Shown here: in pieces, positions 1 to 8,763 of the stretch
How positions within the stretch are numbered: the stretch's first letter is position 1
Layout of the letters: each line of letters opens with the position of its first letter
Source of the DNA: Terrabacter sp. Root85
GTDB taxonomy: Bacteria; Actinomycetota; Actinomycetes; Actinomycetales; Dermatophilaceae
Assembly: GCF_001429185.1 (NCBI RefSeq)
Contig: NZ_LMIW01000008.1
Coordinates: 882,877-946,876, forward strand
Length of the DNA: 64,000 bases
Direction of reading: 5' to 3'
Translations under genes and position numbers: made by a program
The notes under the pieces: model-generated
Told to the model about the DNA's origin: nothing
Database searches by the model: none
The model's input: the letters and a program-made list of their open reading frames with translations, nothing else

Positions 1-33
1 CACCGTGCAGCAGGACTCAAAGGACGGAATGAC

Positions 34-792
34 GTGGGACTCTTCAGCCGGGGCAAGTCGAAGGACCGCCCGGACACCGATGCCGTGGACCGTGCCGACG
101 ACCTCGAGCAGGACGAGCTCGCCGATGACGGCGCGCTCTACGGCGACGCGGACGGTGACACCGCCGCCTCGGCCACGTCCCGACCGCTCGACCGCAGCGA
201 GGTCGAGGACGACTCCGACTACCTCAACCTCGGCGCCATCTGGCTGCGTGGACAGCAGGGCATGGAGCTGCGCCTCGAGGTCAACGAGCAGGAGCAGCAG
301 ATCACGGGCGTGACGGCCGTCATCGGCGAGTCGGCGGTGCAGCTGCAGGCCTTCGCGGCCCCGCGCACCGAGGGTGTCTGGATCGACATCCGCAACGAGA
401 TCGCCGCGAGCATCGTCGATGCCGGCGGCACCGCCGAGGTGCTCACCGGCGAGTTCGGCGAGGAGCTCCTGACCCGCATGCCGCAGGCCGGACCCGACGG
501 CCGCACCGTCTTCATGCCGGCCCGTTTCGTCGGCGTCGACGGCCCCCGCTGGTTCCTCCGAGCCGTGGTCTCCGGCCGCGCCGCGATCGAGCCGGCCGCC
601 GCCGAGGCCGTGCACGACGTGATCCGGACGACGGTCATCGACCGCGGCGAGGAGGCCATGCCTCCCCGCGAGCTGCTGCCCCTGCGCCTGCCCGACGCCG
701 ACGGCGCCGTCCAGGCCGAGGAGGGCGCTGTCGAGGGCGGCCCCGACCTCAACCCGTTCGAGCGCGGACCCGAGATCACCGAGGTCCGTTGA
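34..792 (+). CDS. DUF3710 family protein
   Basis: This is a conserved actinobacterial protein with no established biochemical role. The GTG at 34 gives the family's usual N-terminus (MGLFSRGK). An acidic, low-complexity stretch follows (about residues 10-60), then a compact soluble domain beginning near 'LNLGAIWLRG' (residues 64-73). It has no signal peptide or membrane segment, and 252 aa is full length for the family. It opens a block with an OB-fold protein and a DUF3159 membrane protein that is commonly kept together in actinobacteria, which suggests a shared housekeeping process. The family call is fairly secure; the function is unknown. Confidence 0.85.
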   Translation: MGLFSRGKSKDRPDTDAVDRADDLEQDELADDGALYGDADGDTAASATSRPLDRSEVEDDSDYLNLGAIWLRGQQGMELRLEVNEQEQQITGVTAVIGESAVQLQAFAAPRTEGVWIDIRNEIAASIVDAGGTAEVLTGEFGEELLTRMPQAGPDGRTVFMPARFVGVDGPRWFLRAVVSGRAAIEPAAAEAVHDVIRTTVIDRGEEAMPPRELLPLRLPDADGAVQAEEGAVEGGPDLNPFERGPEITEVR

Positions 793-802
793 TGGCCGGC
801 CC

Positions 803-1231
803 GTGTCCCGCACCGCGTCCCAGCCGGACGCACCCGTGACCACGGGCCAGCCCGGCGCCCTGCGTCGGCTCACCGACCGCCTCACGCGCTCGTCGCACGA
901 GATCGAGGCGGCCGAGCTGCGCCGTGAGTCCTCGGACCTCGACGGCGTCGTGCACATCGGCGACGCACCCCAGCGGATCACGGTCACCGTGTGCGGCGAG
1001 GTGCGTTCCGTGACGCTGCGCCCGCGCGAGGAGACGCCCGCGCTCGACGTCGAGGTCTGGGACGGCACCGAGTCGCTGCACCTCGTGTGGCTCGGCCGTC
1101 GGCGCATCGCCGGCATCATCCCCGGTGTCAAGATCCAGGCCACGGGTCGCATCACCACCCGCCGGAAGGTCAAGACGATGTTCAACCCGGCGTACGAGCT
1201 CATCGGCCGGGCAGGGCAGGCACATGGCTGA
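803..1231 (+). CDS. OB-fold nucleic-acid-binding domain protein
   Basis: A small soluble protein (142 aa) with a single OB-fold-like domain from about residue 45 to 138. The stretches 'ITVTVCGEVRSVTLRP', 'VEVWDGTESLHLVWLGRR' and 'IIPGVKIQATGRI' are typical of the tRNA-anticodon/RecG-type OB fold. The predicted role is binding single-stranded nucleic acid; no catalytic residues are visible. The GTG start lies 10 nt after the DUF3710 stop. The 3' end overlaps the next gene's ATG by 8 nt, so the three genes are probably one operon. The fold assignment comes from motif appearance, and the partner nucleic acid is unknown. Confidence 0.8.
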   Translation: MSRTASQPDAPVTTGQPGALRRLTDRLTRSSHEIEAAELRRESSDLDGVVHIGDAPQRITVTVCGEVRSVTLRPREETPALDVEVWDGTESLHLVWLGRRRIAGIIPGVKIQATGRITTRRKVKTMFNPAYELIGRAGQAHG

Positions 1232-1961
1232 CGCCGACGGCCGGGCCGTCGGCCCGGGCGGAGAACGCGCCGGGGAGGGCGACGCGGTCGTCCGCTCCGA
1301 GGCCGACCTGCGCCGCTACGACACGGTCGAGGAGCTGCTCCGCGACAAGCTGTCCGACGCCATCGGCGGGTGGCGCGGCGCCGTCGAGTCGGCCGTCCCG
1401 ACCCTGGCGTTCGCCCTCGTGTGGGCACGCACCGAGAACCTCCGCACCTCCCTCGTGGTCGCCGGTGTCCTCGTGGCCGTCCTCCTGCTCGTGCGTCTCG
1501 TGCAGCGACAGGACCCCCGCTTCATCGCGTATGCCGCCGCGGGCGTGGGGATCTCGGCCTTCTTCGCGCTGCGGTCGGGTCGGGCGGAGGACGCCTTCCT
1601 GCCGGGCATGCTCCAGAACGCCGCGCTGCTCGTCCTGCTGCTCGTGACGAACCTGACGCGGTGGCCGCTCTTCGGCTTCGTCGTCGGCGTCGCCGAGCCC
1701 GAGGCGTTCGCCGAGAACCCGACGTGGTGGCGTCGCCACTCCGGCATCGTCACGGTCGCGGCACGACTCGCCTGGGTGCTCATCGCCCTCAACGTCGTGC
1801 GGCTCTCGATCATGGTGCCGCTCTACCTCGCCGAGCAGGTGGCCGCGCTCGGGGTGGCCAAGGTGGTCCTCGGCTGGCCGGCCTACCTGCTCGCCATCAC
1901 GGCGATGGGTGCAATCCTGCTCCGCGGGCGCACCCCGATCGACCCCTCGCGGCTCGCCTGA
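1224..1961 (+). CDS. DUF3159 family integral membrane protein
   Basis: A polytopic membrane protein of 245 aa. After a polar N-terminus of about 45 residues come five or six hydrophobic segments, including 'TSLVVAGVLVAVLLLVRLV', 'AALLVLLLVTNL' and 'LLAITAMGAILL'. The ATG at 1224 is chosen because it overlaps the OB-fold gene by 8 nt; the frame stays open further upstream, but that part reads as antisense-like sequence. It is the last gene of the DUF3710/OB/DUF3159 block and is convergent with the TrkA pair that follows. The family is widespread in actinobacteria, and its function is not known. Confidence 0.8.
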   Translation: MADADGRAVGPGGERAGEGDAVVRSEADLRRYDTVEELLRDKLSDAIGGWRGAVESAVPTLAFALVWARTENLRTSLVVAGVLVAVLLLVRLVQRQDPRFIAYAAAGVGISAFFALRSGRAEDAFLPGMLQNAALLVLLLVTNLTRWPLFGFVVGVAEPEAFAENPTWWRRHSGIVTVAARLAWVLIALNVVRLSIMVPLYLAEQVAALGVAKVVLGWPAYLLAITAMGAILLRGRTPIDPSRLA

Positions 1962-1985
1962 CGCTCGACGCCGGCGACCTCGGGA

Positions 1986-2672
1986 TCAGTCCTCGAGGCT
2001 CGTGTGGTGCCGCTCGCCCGGGGCGACGAGGTCCTGGAGGCGGTCCTCCTGCTCCGTCGTCGTGATGAAGAGCAGCTCGTCGCCGGCCTCGATCGCGTCG
2101 TCGGGCGTGGGAGCGAGCGGGCGCTCCTCGCGGATGATCGCGACGAGCACGGTGTCGGTGGGCCAGTCGACGTCACCGACGCGGCGCCCAGCGAAGGGGC
2201 TGCCCTCGGGCAGGGTGATCTCGACCATCGAGGCCCGGCCCTGCTGGAACTCGAAGATGCGCACGAGGTCGCCGATGCTCACGGCCTCCTCGATGAGCGC
2301 CGTCATCAGGCGTGGGGTCGACACCGCGACGTCGACGCCCCACGACTCGTCGAACATCCACTCGTTCTTGGGGTTGTTGACGCGCGCGACGGTGCGCGGG
2401 ACGCCGAACTCGGTCTTGGCGAGCAGCGAGAGCACGAGGTTGGCCTTGTCGTCACCGGTGGCGGCGACGCAGACGTCGGACTCCTCGAGCCGGGCCTCCT
2501 CGAGGGCGGCGAGCTCGCAGGCGTCGGCCAGCAGCCACGACGCCTCGGGCACGCGCGAGGCCTGGACGTCGTCGGCGTCCTTGTCGATGAGCAGCACCTG
2601 GTGCCCGTTGCCGAGCAGCTCACGGGCGATGGAGCGGCCGACGCTTCCGGCTCCGGCGATGACGACGCGCAT
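1986..2672 (-). CDS. TrkA-family potassium uptake regulatory protein (second gene of pair)
   Basis: Cytoplasmic RCK-type regulator of a K+ channel or transporter, 228 aa. The N-terminal RCK/Rossmann domain has the dinucleotide motif GAGSVG (residues 7-12) and an acidic residue at the end of the second strand (LLIDKD). A TrkA_C domain follows from about residue 135 ('VEITLPEGSPFAGRRVGD'). The ATG at 2672 is preceded by a good ribosome site (AGGAGA) and gives the standard N-terminus. It lies 23 nt after the stop of a second trkA-like gene, and the two half-size RCK proteins probably act together. No Trk/Ktr membrane subunit is in the window; the neighbouring APC permease is a possible partner. 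Confidence 0.88.
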   Translation of the reverse strand: MRVVIAGAGSVGRSIARELLGNGHQVLLIDKDADDVQASRVPEASWLLADACELAALEEARLEESDVCVAATGDDKANLVLSLLAKTEFGVPRTVARVNNPKNEWMFDESWGVDVAVSTPRLMTALIEEAVSIGDLVRIFEFQQGRASMVEITLPEGSPFAGRRVGDVDWPTDTVLVAIIREERPLAPTPDDAIEAGDELLFITTTEQEDRLQDLVAPGERHHTSLED

Positions 2673-2695
2673 GGGGTTGTTTTCTCCTGTGCCGG

Positions 2696-3358
2696 TCAGT
2701 GGGCGGCCGGGGCCTGGTCGCAGAGCCGCTCGACGCGAGCGAGGTCGTCGCGCGGGACGGTGAGGTGCACGAGGTCGCCCTGCTGGACGACCATGTCGGG
2801 CCGGGGGAGCGTGCCCTCGCCGAGCCGGGTGACGTAGGCGACGCGGGCGCCGGTCTGCTCCTCGAGGTCGGTGAGGTGCCGGCCGACCCAACCCTCGGCG
2901 AGGGGGACCTCGGCGATGACGATCTTGCCGCTCGGGTCGGTCAGCTCGGGCACGGCGCCCTGCGGCAGCAGCCGCTGGATCATCTGGTCGGCGGTCCAGC
3001 GCACCGTCGCGACGGTCGGGATGCCGAGGCGCTGGTAGACCATGGCGCGCTGCGGGTCGTAGATGCGGGCGGCGACGTGCTCGACGCCGAATGTCTCGCG
3101 CGCCACCCGGGCGGCGAGGATGTTGGAGTTGTCACCGCTGCTGACGGCCGCGAACGCATAGGCCTCGCGGATGCCGGCGGCGATGAGGGTGTCGCGGTCG
3201 AAACCGATGCCCGTGACCGTCTGGCCCTCGAAGGAGGTGCCCAGCCGGCGGAACGCGGAGGCGTCCGCGTCGATGATGGCGACGTCGTGGCCGTTGCGGC
3301 CCAGGGTGCGGGCGAGGGTCGACCCGACGCGGCCGCATCCCATGATGACGAAGTGCAC
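2696..3358 (-). CDS. TrkA-family potassium uptake regulatory protein (first gene of pair)
   Basis: Second RCK-type regulator, 220 aa, with the nucleotide-binding motif GCGRVG (residues 7-12), an aspartate after strand two (AIIDAD) and a C-terminal TrkA_C domain ('VIAEVPLAEGWVGRHLTDL'). The GTG at 3358 gives the canonical start MHFVIMGCG; the frame remains open far upstream into the intergenic region, and that extension is rejected. It is transcribed first in a two-gene operon and is divergent from the APC permease at 3516. The 157-bp gap between them should hold both promoters. The product senses nucleotide or redox state to gate K+ flux (family knowledge). Confidence 0.88.
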   Translation of the reverse strand: MHFVIMGCGRVGSTLARTLGRNGHDVAIIDADASAFRRLGTSFEGQTVTGIGFDRDTLIAAGIREAYAFAAVSSGDNSNILAARVARETFGVEHVAARIYDPQRAMVYQRLGIPTVATVRWTADQMIQRLLPQGAVPELTDPSGKIVIAEVPLAEGWVGRHLTDLEEQTGARVAYVTRLGEGTLPRPDMVVQQGDLVHLTVPRDDLARVERLCDQAPAAH

Positions 3359-3515
3359 GGACGCGACGCTACACCGTGACGCCGTCGCCCAGTCTGCAGG
3401 CCGCGCGGGCTGGACCGGGGAGCGAAACGGTCGGGACGGCATACGTTCTCGGGGTCGTGTCCACGACGTCCCGAGTGGGTCAGTGCGGGGAGCTGATCCG
3501 TCATACAGTTGCGTC

Positions 3516-5525
3516 GTGCCCGGTACCGGTTCGCTGTTCAAGCGCCTCCTCCTCGGTCGCGCGATGCGCAGCGACAAGCTCGGGGAGACCTTGCTGCCCA
3601 AGCGCCTCGCGCTGCCCATCTTCGCGAGCGACGCACTCTCGTCCGTGGCCTACGCGCCCGACGAGATCCTGCTCATGCTCGGTCTGGCGGGCGGCGCCTT
3701 CGTCGCGACGCACAGCTGGCAGGTCACCGTCGCGGTCGTCCTCGTCATGGTCGTCGTGGTGGCGTCGTACCGCCAGAACGTGCACGCCTACCCCTCGGGT
3801 GGCGGCGACTACGAGGTCGCGACCGTCAACCTCGGCCCACGGGCCGGCCTCACCGTCGCCAGCGCCCTTCTCGTCGACTACGTCCTCACCGTCGCCGTGT
3901 CGATCTCGTCGGGTGTGCAGAACGCCGCCACGGTGCTCGGGTTCGTGCGCGGGCACGAGGTCATCGTCGCGGTGGCTCTCATCGCCTTCCTCACGGCGAT
4001 GAACCTGCGCGGGGTGCGCGAGTCGGGCAAGGCCTTCGCCGTGCCGGTCTACGCCTTCATGCTCGCCATCATCGGCATGGGCATCTACGGCTTCATCCAG
4101 CACTTCACGGGCTCCCTGACCCCGGCCGAGAGCGCCGGCCTGACCCTGAAGCCCGAGGAGGGGCAGGGTCTCACCGGTCTGGCCGCGGCGTTCCTCCTGC
4201 TCCGCGCCTTCTCGTCCGGGTGTGCGGCCCTGACCGGCGTCGAGGCGATCAGCAACGGTGTGCCCGCCTTCAAGAAGCCCAAGAGCGCCAACGCCGCCAC
4301 GACCCTGCTGCTCATGGGCACGCTGTCGGTCGTGATGCTCGGCTCGATCATCGCGCTGAGCCAGTGGACCGGCGTCAAGATCGCCGACAACCCGGGCGCC
4401 CAGCTGCTGCGCGACGGGCAGCCTGTCGGCGACTCGTACATCCAGCACACCGCGATCGGCCAGCTCGCCGAGTCGGTGTTCGCGAACTTCCCGATCGGTG
4501 TCGTCTTCGTCTCGATCGTCACCGGCCTGATCCTCGTCCTCGCGGCGAACACAGCGTTCAACGGCTTCCCGGTGCTCGGCTCGATCCTCGCCCGCGACGG
4601 CTACCTGCCCCGCCAGATGCACACCCGCGGCGACCGGCTGGCCTTCAGCAACGGCATCCTCATCCTCGCCGGTGCGGCCATCGTCCTCGTCATCGTCTTC
4701 AAGGCCGAGGTCACGGCTCTCATCCAGCTCTACATCGTCGGGGTGTTCGTCTCGTTCACCACCTCGCAGGTGGGCATGGTCCGGCACTGGACGCGCCACC
4801 TCAGGCTCGAGCGCAACCCCAAGGAGCGGGCCCGGATGCAGCGCTCGCGCGTCATCAACGCCGTCGGCGCGGCGATGTCGGCGACGGTGCTCATCGTCGT
4901 GCTCCTGACGAAGTTCCAGGCCGGGGCGAAGTACGCCATCCTCGCGATGGTCGTCCTCTTCGTCCTCATGCTCGGGATCAAGAAGCACTACAACCGGGTG
5001 CGCGACGAGCTGGCCATCGACTGGGACGTCGAGCGGCCGATGCTACCGAGCCACGTGCACGCCATCGTCTGCATCTCCAAGGTGCACAAGCCGACGATGC
5101 GCGCGCTGGCCTACGCCCGGGCGAGCCGGCCGTCCTACCTCGAGGCCGTGACGGTCGACGTCGACCCCGACGAGACGCAGGCGCTGCTCGACGAGTGGGA
5201 CAAGCGCGAGATCCCGGTGCCGCTCAAGGTGCTGTCCTCGCCGTACCGCCAGATCACCAAGCCGATCCTCGACTACGTCCGGTCGATCCGCAGCGGCAAC
5301 CCGCGCGACATCGTCACGGTCTACCTGCCGGAGTACGTCCTCGGGAAGTGGTGGGAGCAGGTGCTGCACAACCAGAGCGCGTTGCGCCTCAAGGCCCGGC
5401 TGCTCTTCACACCAGGTGTCATGGTCGTCAGCGTCCCGTGGCAGCTGCAGTCCTCCGAGGGCGCCGAGCGCGACTGGATCGACGAGCCCCCGATCAGCGG
5501 CTCGGTGCGCGGTGGAGCGCTGTGA
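3516..5525 (+). CDS. APC-family permease (amino acid/polyamine or K+ transporter)
   Basis: Large membrane permease of 669 aa. About twelve transmembrane segments fill residues 30-480, starting with the APC-type signature 'LPIFASDALSSVAYAPDE'. A soluble C-terminal region of about 190 aa follows, as in the long actinobacterial APC permeases placed near trkA genes. The substrate cannot be read from sequence; the neighbouring TrkA pair makes K+ as plausible as an amino acid. The GTG at 3516 is the first start giving a sensible N-terminus ('PGTGSLFKRLLLGRAM'). Its stop overlaps the methyltransferase start (GTGA at 5522-5525), so the two are translationally coupled. Confidence 0.85.
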   Translation: MPGTGSLFKRLLLGRAMRSDKLGETLLPKRLALPIFASDALSSVAYAPDEILLMLGLAGGAFVATHSWQVTVAVVLVMVVVVASYRQNVHAYPSGGGDYEVATVNLGPRAGLTVASALLVDYVLTVAVSISSGVQNAATVLGFVRGHEVIVAVALIAFLTAMNLRGVRESGKAFAVPVYAFMLAIIGMGIYGFIQHFTGSLTPAESAGLTLKPEEGQGLTGLAAAFLLLRAFSSGCAALTGVEAISNGVPAFKKPKSANAATTLLLMGTLSVVMLGSIIALSQWTGVKIADNPGAQLLRDGQPVGDSYIQHTAIGQLAESVFANFPIGVVFVSIVTGLILVLAANTAFNGFPVLGSILARDGYLPRQMHTRGDRLAFSNGILILAGAAIVLVIVFKAEVTALIQLYIVGVFVSFTTSQVGMVRHWTRHLRLERNPKERARMQRSRVINAVGAAMSATVLIVVLLTKFQAGAKYAILAMVVLFVLMLGIKKHYNRVRDELAIDWDVERPMLPSHVHAIVCISKVHKPTMRALAYARASRPSYLEAVTVDVDPDETQALLDEWDKREIPVPLKVLSSPYRQITKPILDYVRSIRSGNPRDIVTVYLPEYVLGKWWEQVLHNQSALRLKARLLFTPGVMVVSVPWQLQSSEGAERDWIDEPPISGSVRGGAL

Positions 5526-6796
5526 GCGGTCGCCAGAACCGCGAGCGGGCCGCCGGTGGCGAGTCTCTCGTCGGGAGGGAGTGGACCGTCGAGGTCGGAC
5601 CCGTCGCCCACGGCGGCCACTGCGTGGCCCGTCACGAGGGTCAGGTCGTCTTCGTGCGCCACACGCTGCCCGGTGAGCGCGTCGTCGCACGCGTCACCGA
5701 GGGCCGCGTCGGTGACAGCTTCGTGCGCGCCGACGCCGTCGAGGTGCTCGAGGCCGCGCCTGGTCGTGTGACCGCACCGTGCCCGTATGCCGCCCCGGGC
5801 CTCTGTGGTGGCTGCGACTTCCAGCACGCGTCCCTCGACACCCAGCGGGCGCTCAAGGGTGCCGTCGTGCGGGAACAGTTCGCGCGCGTTGCCGGCCTCG
5901 ACGTCGATGTCGTCGTCCAGCCGGTGCCGGGCGACGAGGAAGGGCTGCGCTGGCGCACCCGGGTCGAGTTCGCCGTCGACGGTGCCGGCCGAGCGGGTCT
6001 GCGCGGACACCGGTCGAGCGACATCGTTCCCGTCGAGGACTGCCTCATCGCCACGCGGGCGGTCATCGACTCCGGCGTGCTCGACACCGAGTGGCCGGAC
6101 GTCGAGTCGGTCGACGTCATCGATGCCGTGCACCCCGACGAGCCGGTGCTCGTGCCGCTGCCTGCGCCCGAGGGTGGGAGTGGTGGCGGCGGAGGCCTCG
6201 TCGGCGAGCTGGCCCGCGACGGGGACTGGGAGGGCGAGTACGTCGTCTCGGCCCGGGGCTTCTGGCAGGTGCACCCGGGCGCGGCCACGACGTTCCTGTC
6301 ACGGGTGTCGACGCTGCTCGGGGCGGAGCCGGGGGACCGCGTCCTCGACCTCTTCGCGGGCTCGGGTCTCTTCACGATGCGGCTCGGCGAGCTCGTCGCG
6401 CCGGACGGATTCGTCCTCGGCGTCGAGGGTGATCGCCGAGCGGTCGAGAACGGCGAGTCCAACACCGAGCACCTCGAGAACGTCGAGTGGCGCGCCAACC
6501 GTGTCGACCGTGAGCTGCGGTCGCTCGTCGGACAGGGCGTCACGGCAGACCTCGTGGTGCTCGACCCGCCCCGGACGGGTGCCGGCAAGGACGTCATGGC
6601 CCTGGTGGCCGGGATGGGGCCCCGACGCGTCGTCTACGTCGCGTGCGACCCCGCAGCCCTGGCCCGCGACGTCAAGGCGGCTGTGACCCACGGCTACGGC
6701 CTCGTCTCGCTCGAGGCCTGGGACGCCTTCCCGATGACCCACCACGTCGAGTGCATCGCCGTGCTCGAGACGCAAGATGGGTCGACGAGCGCCTGA
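5522..6796 (+). CDS. TRAM-domain class I SAM-dependent RNA (uracil-5-) methyltransferase
   Basis: RNA m5U methyltransferase of the TrmA/RlmC/RlmD superfamily, 424 aa. An N-terminal TRAM domain (about residues 15-75) is followed by an iron-sulfur cluster set, Cys87, Cys95 and Cys98, with a likely fourth Cys in 'VPVEDCLIA'. The C-terminal Rossmann methyltransferase domain contains 'VLDLFAGSGLFT', 'VVLDPPRTGAG' and the catalytic Cys375 in 'VYVACDP'. The target (tRNA or 23S rRNA uridine) cannot be decided from sequence. It overlaps the APC permease stop by 4 nt. A Gly-rich linker (SGGGGG) interrupts the middle of the protein near residue 220. Confidence 0.9.
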   Translation: MSGRQNRERAAGGESLVGREWTVEVGPVAHGGHCVARHEGQVVFVRHTLPGERVVARVTEGRVGDSFVRADAVEVLEAAPGRVTAPCPYAAPGLCGGCDFQHASLDTQRALKGAVVREQFARVAGLDVDVVVQPVPGDEEGLRWRTRVEFAVDGAGRAGLRGHRSSDIVPVEDCLIATRAVIDSGVLDTEWPDVESVDVIDAVHPDEPVLVPLPAPEGGSGGGGGLVGELARDGDWEGEYVVSARGFWQVHPGAATTFLSRVSTLLGAEPGDRVLDLFAGSGLFTMRLGELVAPDGFVLGVEGDRRAVENGESNTEHLENVEWRANRVDRELRSLVGQGVTADLVVLDPPRTGAGKDVMALVAGMGPRRVVYVACDPAALARDVKAAVTHGYGLVSLEAWDAFPMTHHVECIAVLETQDGSTSA

Positions 6797-6856
6797 GCCC
6801 GCGGCGGTAGAGCGTGCTTCGTCGACTGAACCGACTCGAGGAGCACTGTCGGTGGA

Positions 6857-6872
6857 TCGTACTAGTGTTCGA
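6857..6872 (+). promoter_or_regulatory. Putative LexA/SOS box before the DUF222-HNH gene
   Basis: TCGTAC-TAGT-GTTCGA matches the mycobacterial/actinobacterial LexA consensus TCGAAC-N4-GTTCGA at 11 of 12 fixed positions. It ends 2 bp before the ATG at 6875, and the AT-rich TACTAG inside it could serve as a -10 box, which would make the transcript nearly leaderless. A bound repressor would cover both the -10 and the start site. Confidence 0.6.
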
Positions 6873-6874
6873 AC

Positions 6875-8638
6875 ATGGAGATGGGGAGCGCCGGAGAGAG
6901 CATCGAGGTCGCTGCGGGTGGCGTGCTGTCGTTCCTGACACAGATCCCCGCTGACGTCTTCGACGCGCTGCCACCGGTGGCCCAGGCGGTAGTCGTGGCA
7001 CGTGTGGTGCCAGAGCGCCTGCGCAGTCTCGACACGGCGAGCGCCGAGGCGGTCCTTGCTGTCGCGCAGCGCGCGATGAACGTCCTCGGCGCCGTTCAGG
7101 ACCTCGCGCTCGCGGCCTGCGTTCGACGCGAGGAGCTCGACTTCGCCGATCTGGACGGTGAATGGGGTGACGGCTCGGAGTGGCGGCCCTCGTCGGTGAA
7201 GATCGTGGCCTCCAGCGTCGCGCCCGTCCTGTGCTCGACGCCGCGCGGCGCCGAGTCGCGGGTCGCCGACGCGCTCTGCCTCGTCGAGGACCTCCCACGC
7301 ACCTTGGCAGCCGCACTCGGCGGGCGGCTCACCCAGCGGCAGACGGGCGTCGTGGCGGACCGAGCGGGACTTGTCGCGGTTGATGCTCGCCCGGCCTTCG
7401 ATGCCGTCGTGATGGAGACCGGGGTGGAGTCGCTGACGCCCGCCCGGCTGCGACGCCAGTGCGAGCGTGCCGCCATGGCGATCGACCCGGACGCCGTTCA
7501 TCGTCGGGCGGAGCACGGTCTGCGTGACCGCTTCGTGCGGGTGGAGCCGGGACTCGACCCGGGCACGACGTGGTGGAAGGCGTCGCTGCCGGCGGGGGAC
7601 TCGATGCAGGCCTGGGGCGCCGTCGATGAGCTGGCCCACGAGTACGTGCGTGCCGACCCGGCCCGGTCGATCGAGCAGGCGCGGGCGGACGCCTTCCTCG
7701 ACCTGCTGCTCGGGAGCGCCCAGGTGTCCACCACCGTCGAGCTGGTCGTGCCCACCTTCACCGGTCCCTCGACGGACGACCAGTGGAGCGTTGCCCTCCG
7801 AGGTCCATACGACGCCGGGGCCGCTCCCTCCGTCGTGCCGGTGGACGTGTGGCCGGGCGCCCCGTCTGGTCGGCAGGCCCAGCCATCTGCCCCCAACGCG
7901 TTCGCAGACGCCGACGCAGCCCCGGATGCCGAGGCCGGTGCTCGCGCTGACGCCGATGCAGCCCCACATGCCGATGCCGGCGCCGGCGATCTGGCGTACA
8001 TCACCGGTCCCCGGCTCGCGCCGGAGCATGCGATCGGGTCCGAGCTCTTCGGTCCCGTGACAGGGTCGCCCGCCGGACACCACGAGGGTGTGGATGCGTA
8101 CGGGCGGGCAGCCGGCCACTCGGTGTCGAGGCCCGGACCCGAAGCGGCCTCGGCAGCCGACGTGAACGGGACCGAGCTGGTCGGACGTCCACCCTGGCGG
8201 CCACCGGAGCTCGGCGTCCGGCATCCGCGGTTCGGCTGGATGCTCTCGGACGTGCTGGCAGAGGTGCTGTCCGACCCTGACGTCGCGCTGCGCGTGACCC
8301 GGGCCGACGCGTTGACCGGCGTCACGGTCGCCCGCGACCCCGCGATCTACCGGCCCAACGCTGCTCTGGCACAACGCGTTCGGGACCGCGACCGCACGTG
8401 TCGGTTCCCGGGGTGCGGTGTCGCCGCGCGCCGGTGCGACCTCGATCATGTCGTGCGCTTCCCCGACGGCCCGACCGCCGAGGACAACCTCGTCTGCCTG
8501 TGCCGGACCCACCACGGTTTCAAGCACCACGCCGGCTGGACGCTGACGTCGGAAGCCGACGGCACATGCACGTGGAGCTCGCCGACCGGACGCTCCTATG
8601 TGACGCACCCAGCAGACGTCAGGCTCGACGCTGCCTGA
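6875..8638 (+). CDS. DUF222 domain / HNH endonuclease protein (13E12-type)
   Basis: A 587-aa protein of the DUF222-HNH family, homologous in architecture to the mycobacterial 13E12 repeat proteins. An N-terminal alpha-helical DUF222 domain covers about residues 30-330. A low-complexity Ala/Asp-rich linker ('ADADAAPDAEAGARADADAA', about 345-375) follows. A C-terminal HNH nuclease motif starts at Cys509 ('CRFPGCG', 'CDLDHVVRF', 'CLCRTHH') with the expected zinc-type cysteines and catalytic histidines. The family often occurs in several copies per genome, and its role (DNA repair or mobile-type nuclease) is unsettled. The adjacent SOS box supports damage-induced expression. Confidence 0.88.
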   Translation: MEMGSAGESIEVAAGGVLSFLTQIPADVFDALPPVAQAVVVARVVPERLRSLDTASAEAVLAVAQRAMNVLGAVQDLALAACVRREELDFADLDGEWGDGSEWRPSSVKIVASSVAPVLCSTPRGAESRVADALCLVEDLPRTLAAALGGRLTQRQTGVVADRAGLVAVDARPAFDAVVMETGVESLTPARLRRQCERAAMAIDPDAVHRRAEHGLRDRFVRVEPGLDPGTTWWKASLPAGDSMQAWGAVDELAHEYVRADPARSIEQARADAFLDLLLGSAQVSTTVELVVPTFTGPSTDDQWSVALRGPYDAGAAPSVVPVDVWPGAPSGRQAQPSAPNAFADADAAPDAEAGARADADAAPHADAGAGDLAYITGPRLAPEHAIGSELFGPVTGSPAGHHEGVDAYGRAAGHSVSRPGPEAASAADVNGTELVGRPPWRPPELGVRHPRFGWMLSDVLAEVLSDPDVALRVTRADALTGVTVARDPAIYRPNAALAQRVRDRDRTCRFPGCGVAARRCDLDHVVRFPDGPTAEDNLVCLCRTHHGFKHHAGWTLTSEADGTCTWSSPTGRSYVTHPADVRLDAA

Positions 8639-8763
8639 GGTGGACTCGTGGCCCCTGGGATCTCGACGGTCGCGAAGGCTCGCAGCGTCCATTTTGTGTC
8701 TCGCAGCTGGCCGTCTGCGGACCTGGCGACGAAGGGGTGCGCACGTCACGAGACGATGGGGTC

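Noticed and set aside
3501..4988. A long minus-strand open frame opposite the APC permease
   Set aside because: Rich in Glu/Asp/Arg/His from the complement of hydrophobic codons; the plus strand shows twelve membrane segments.
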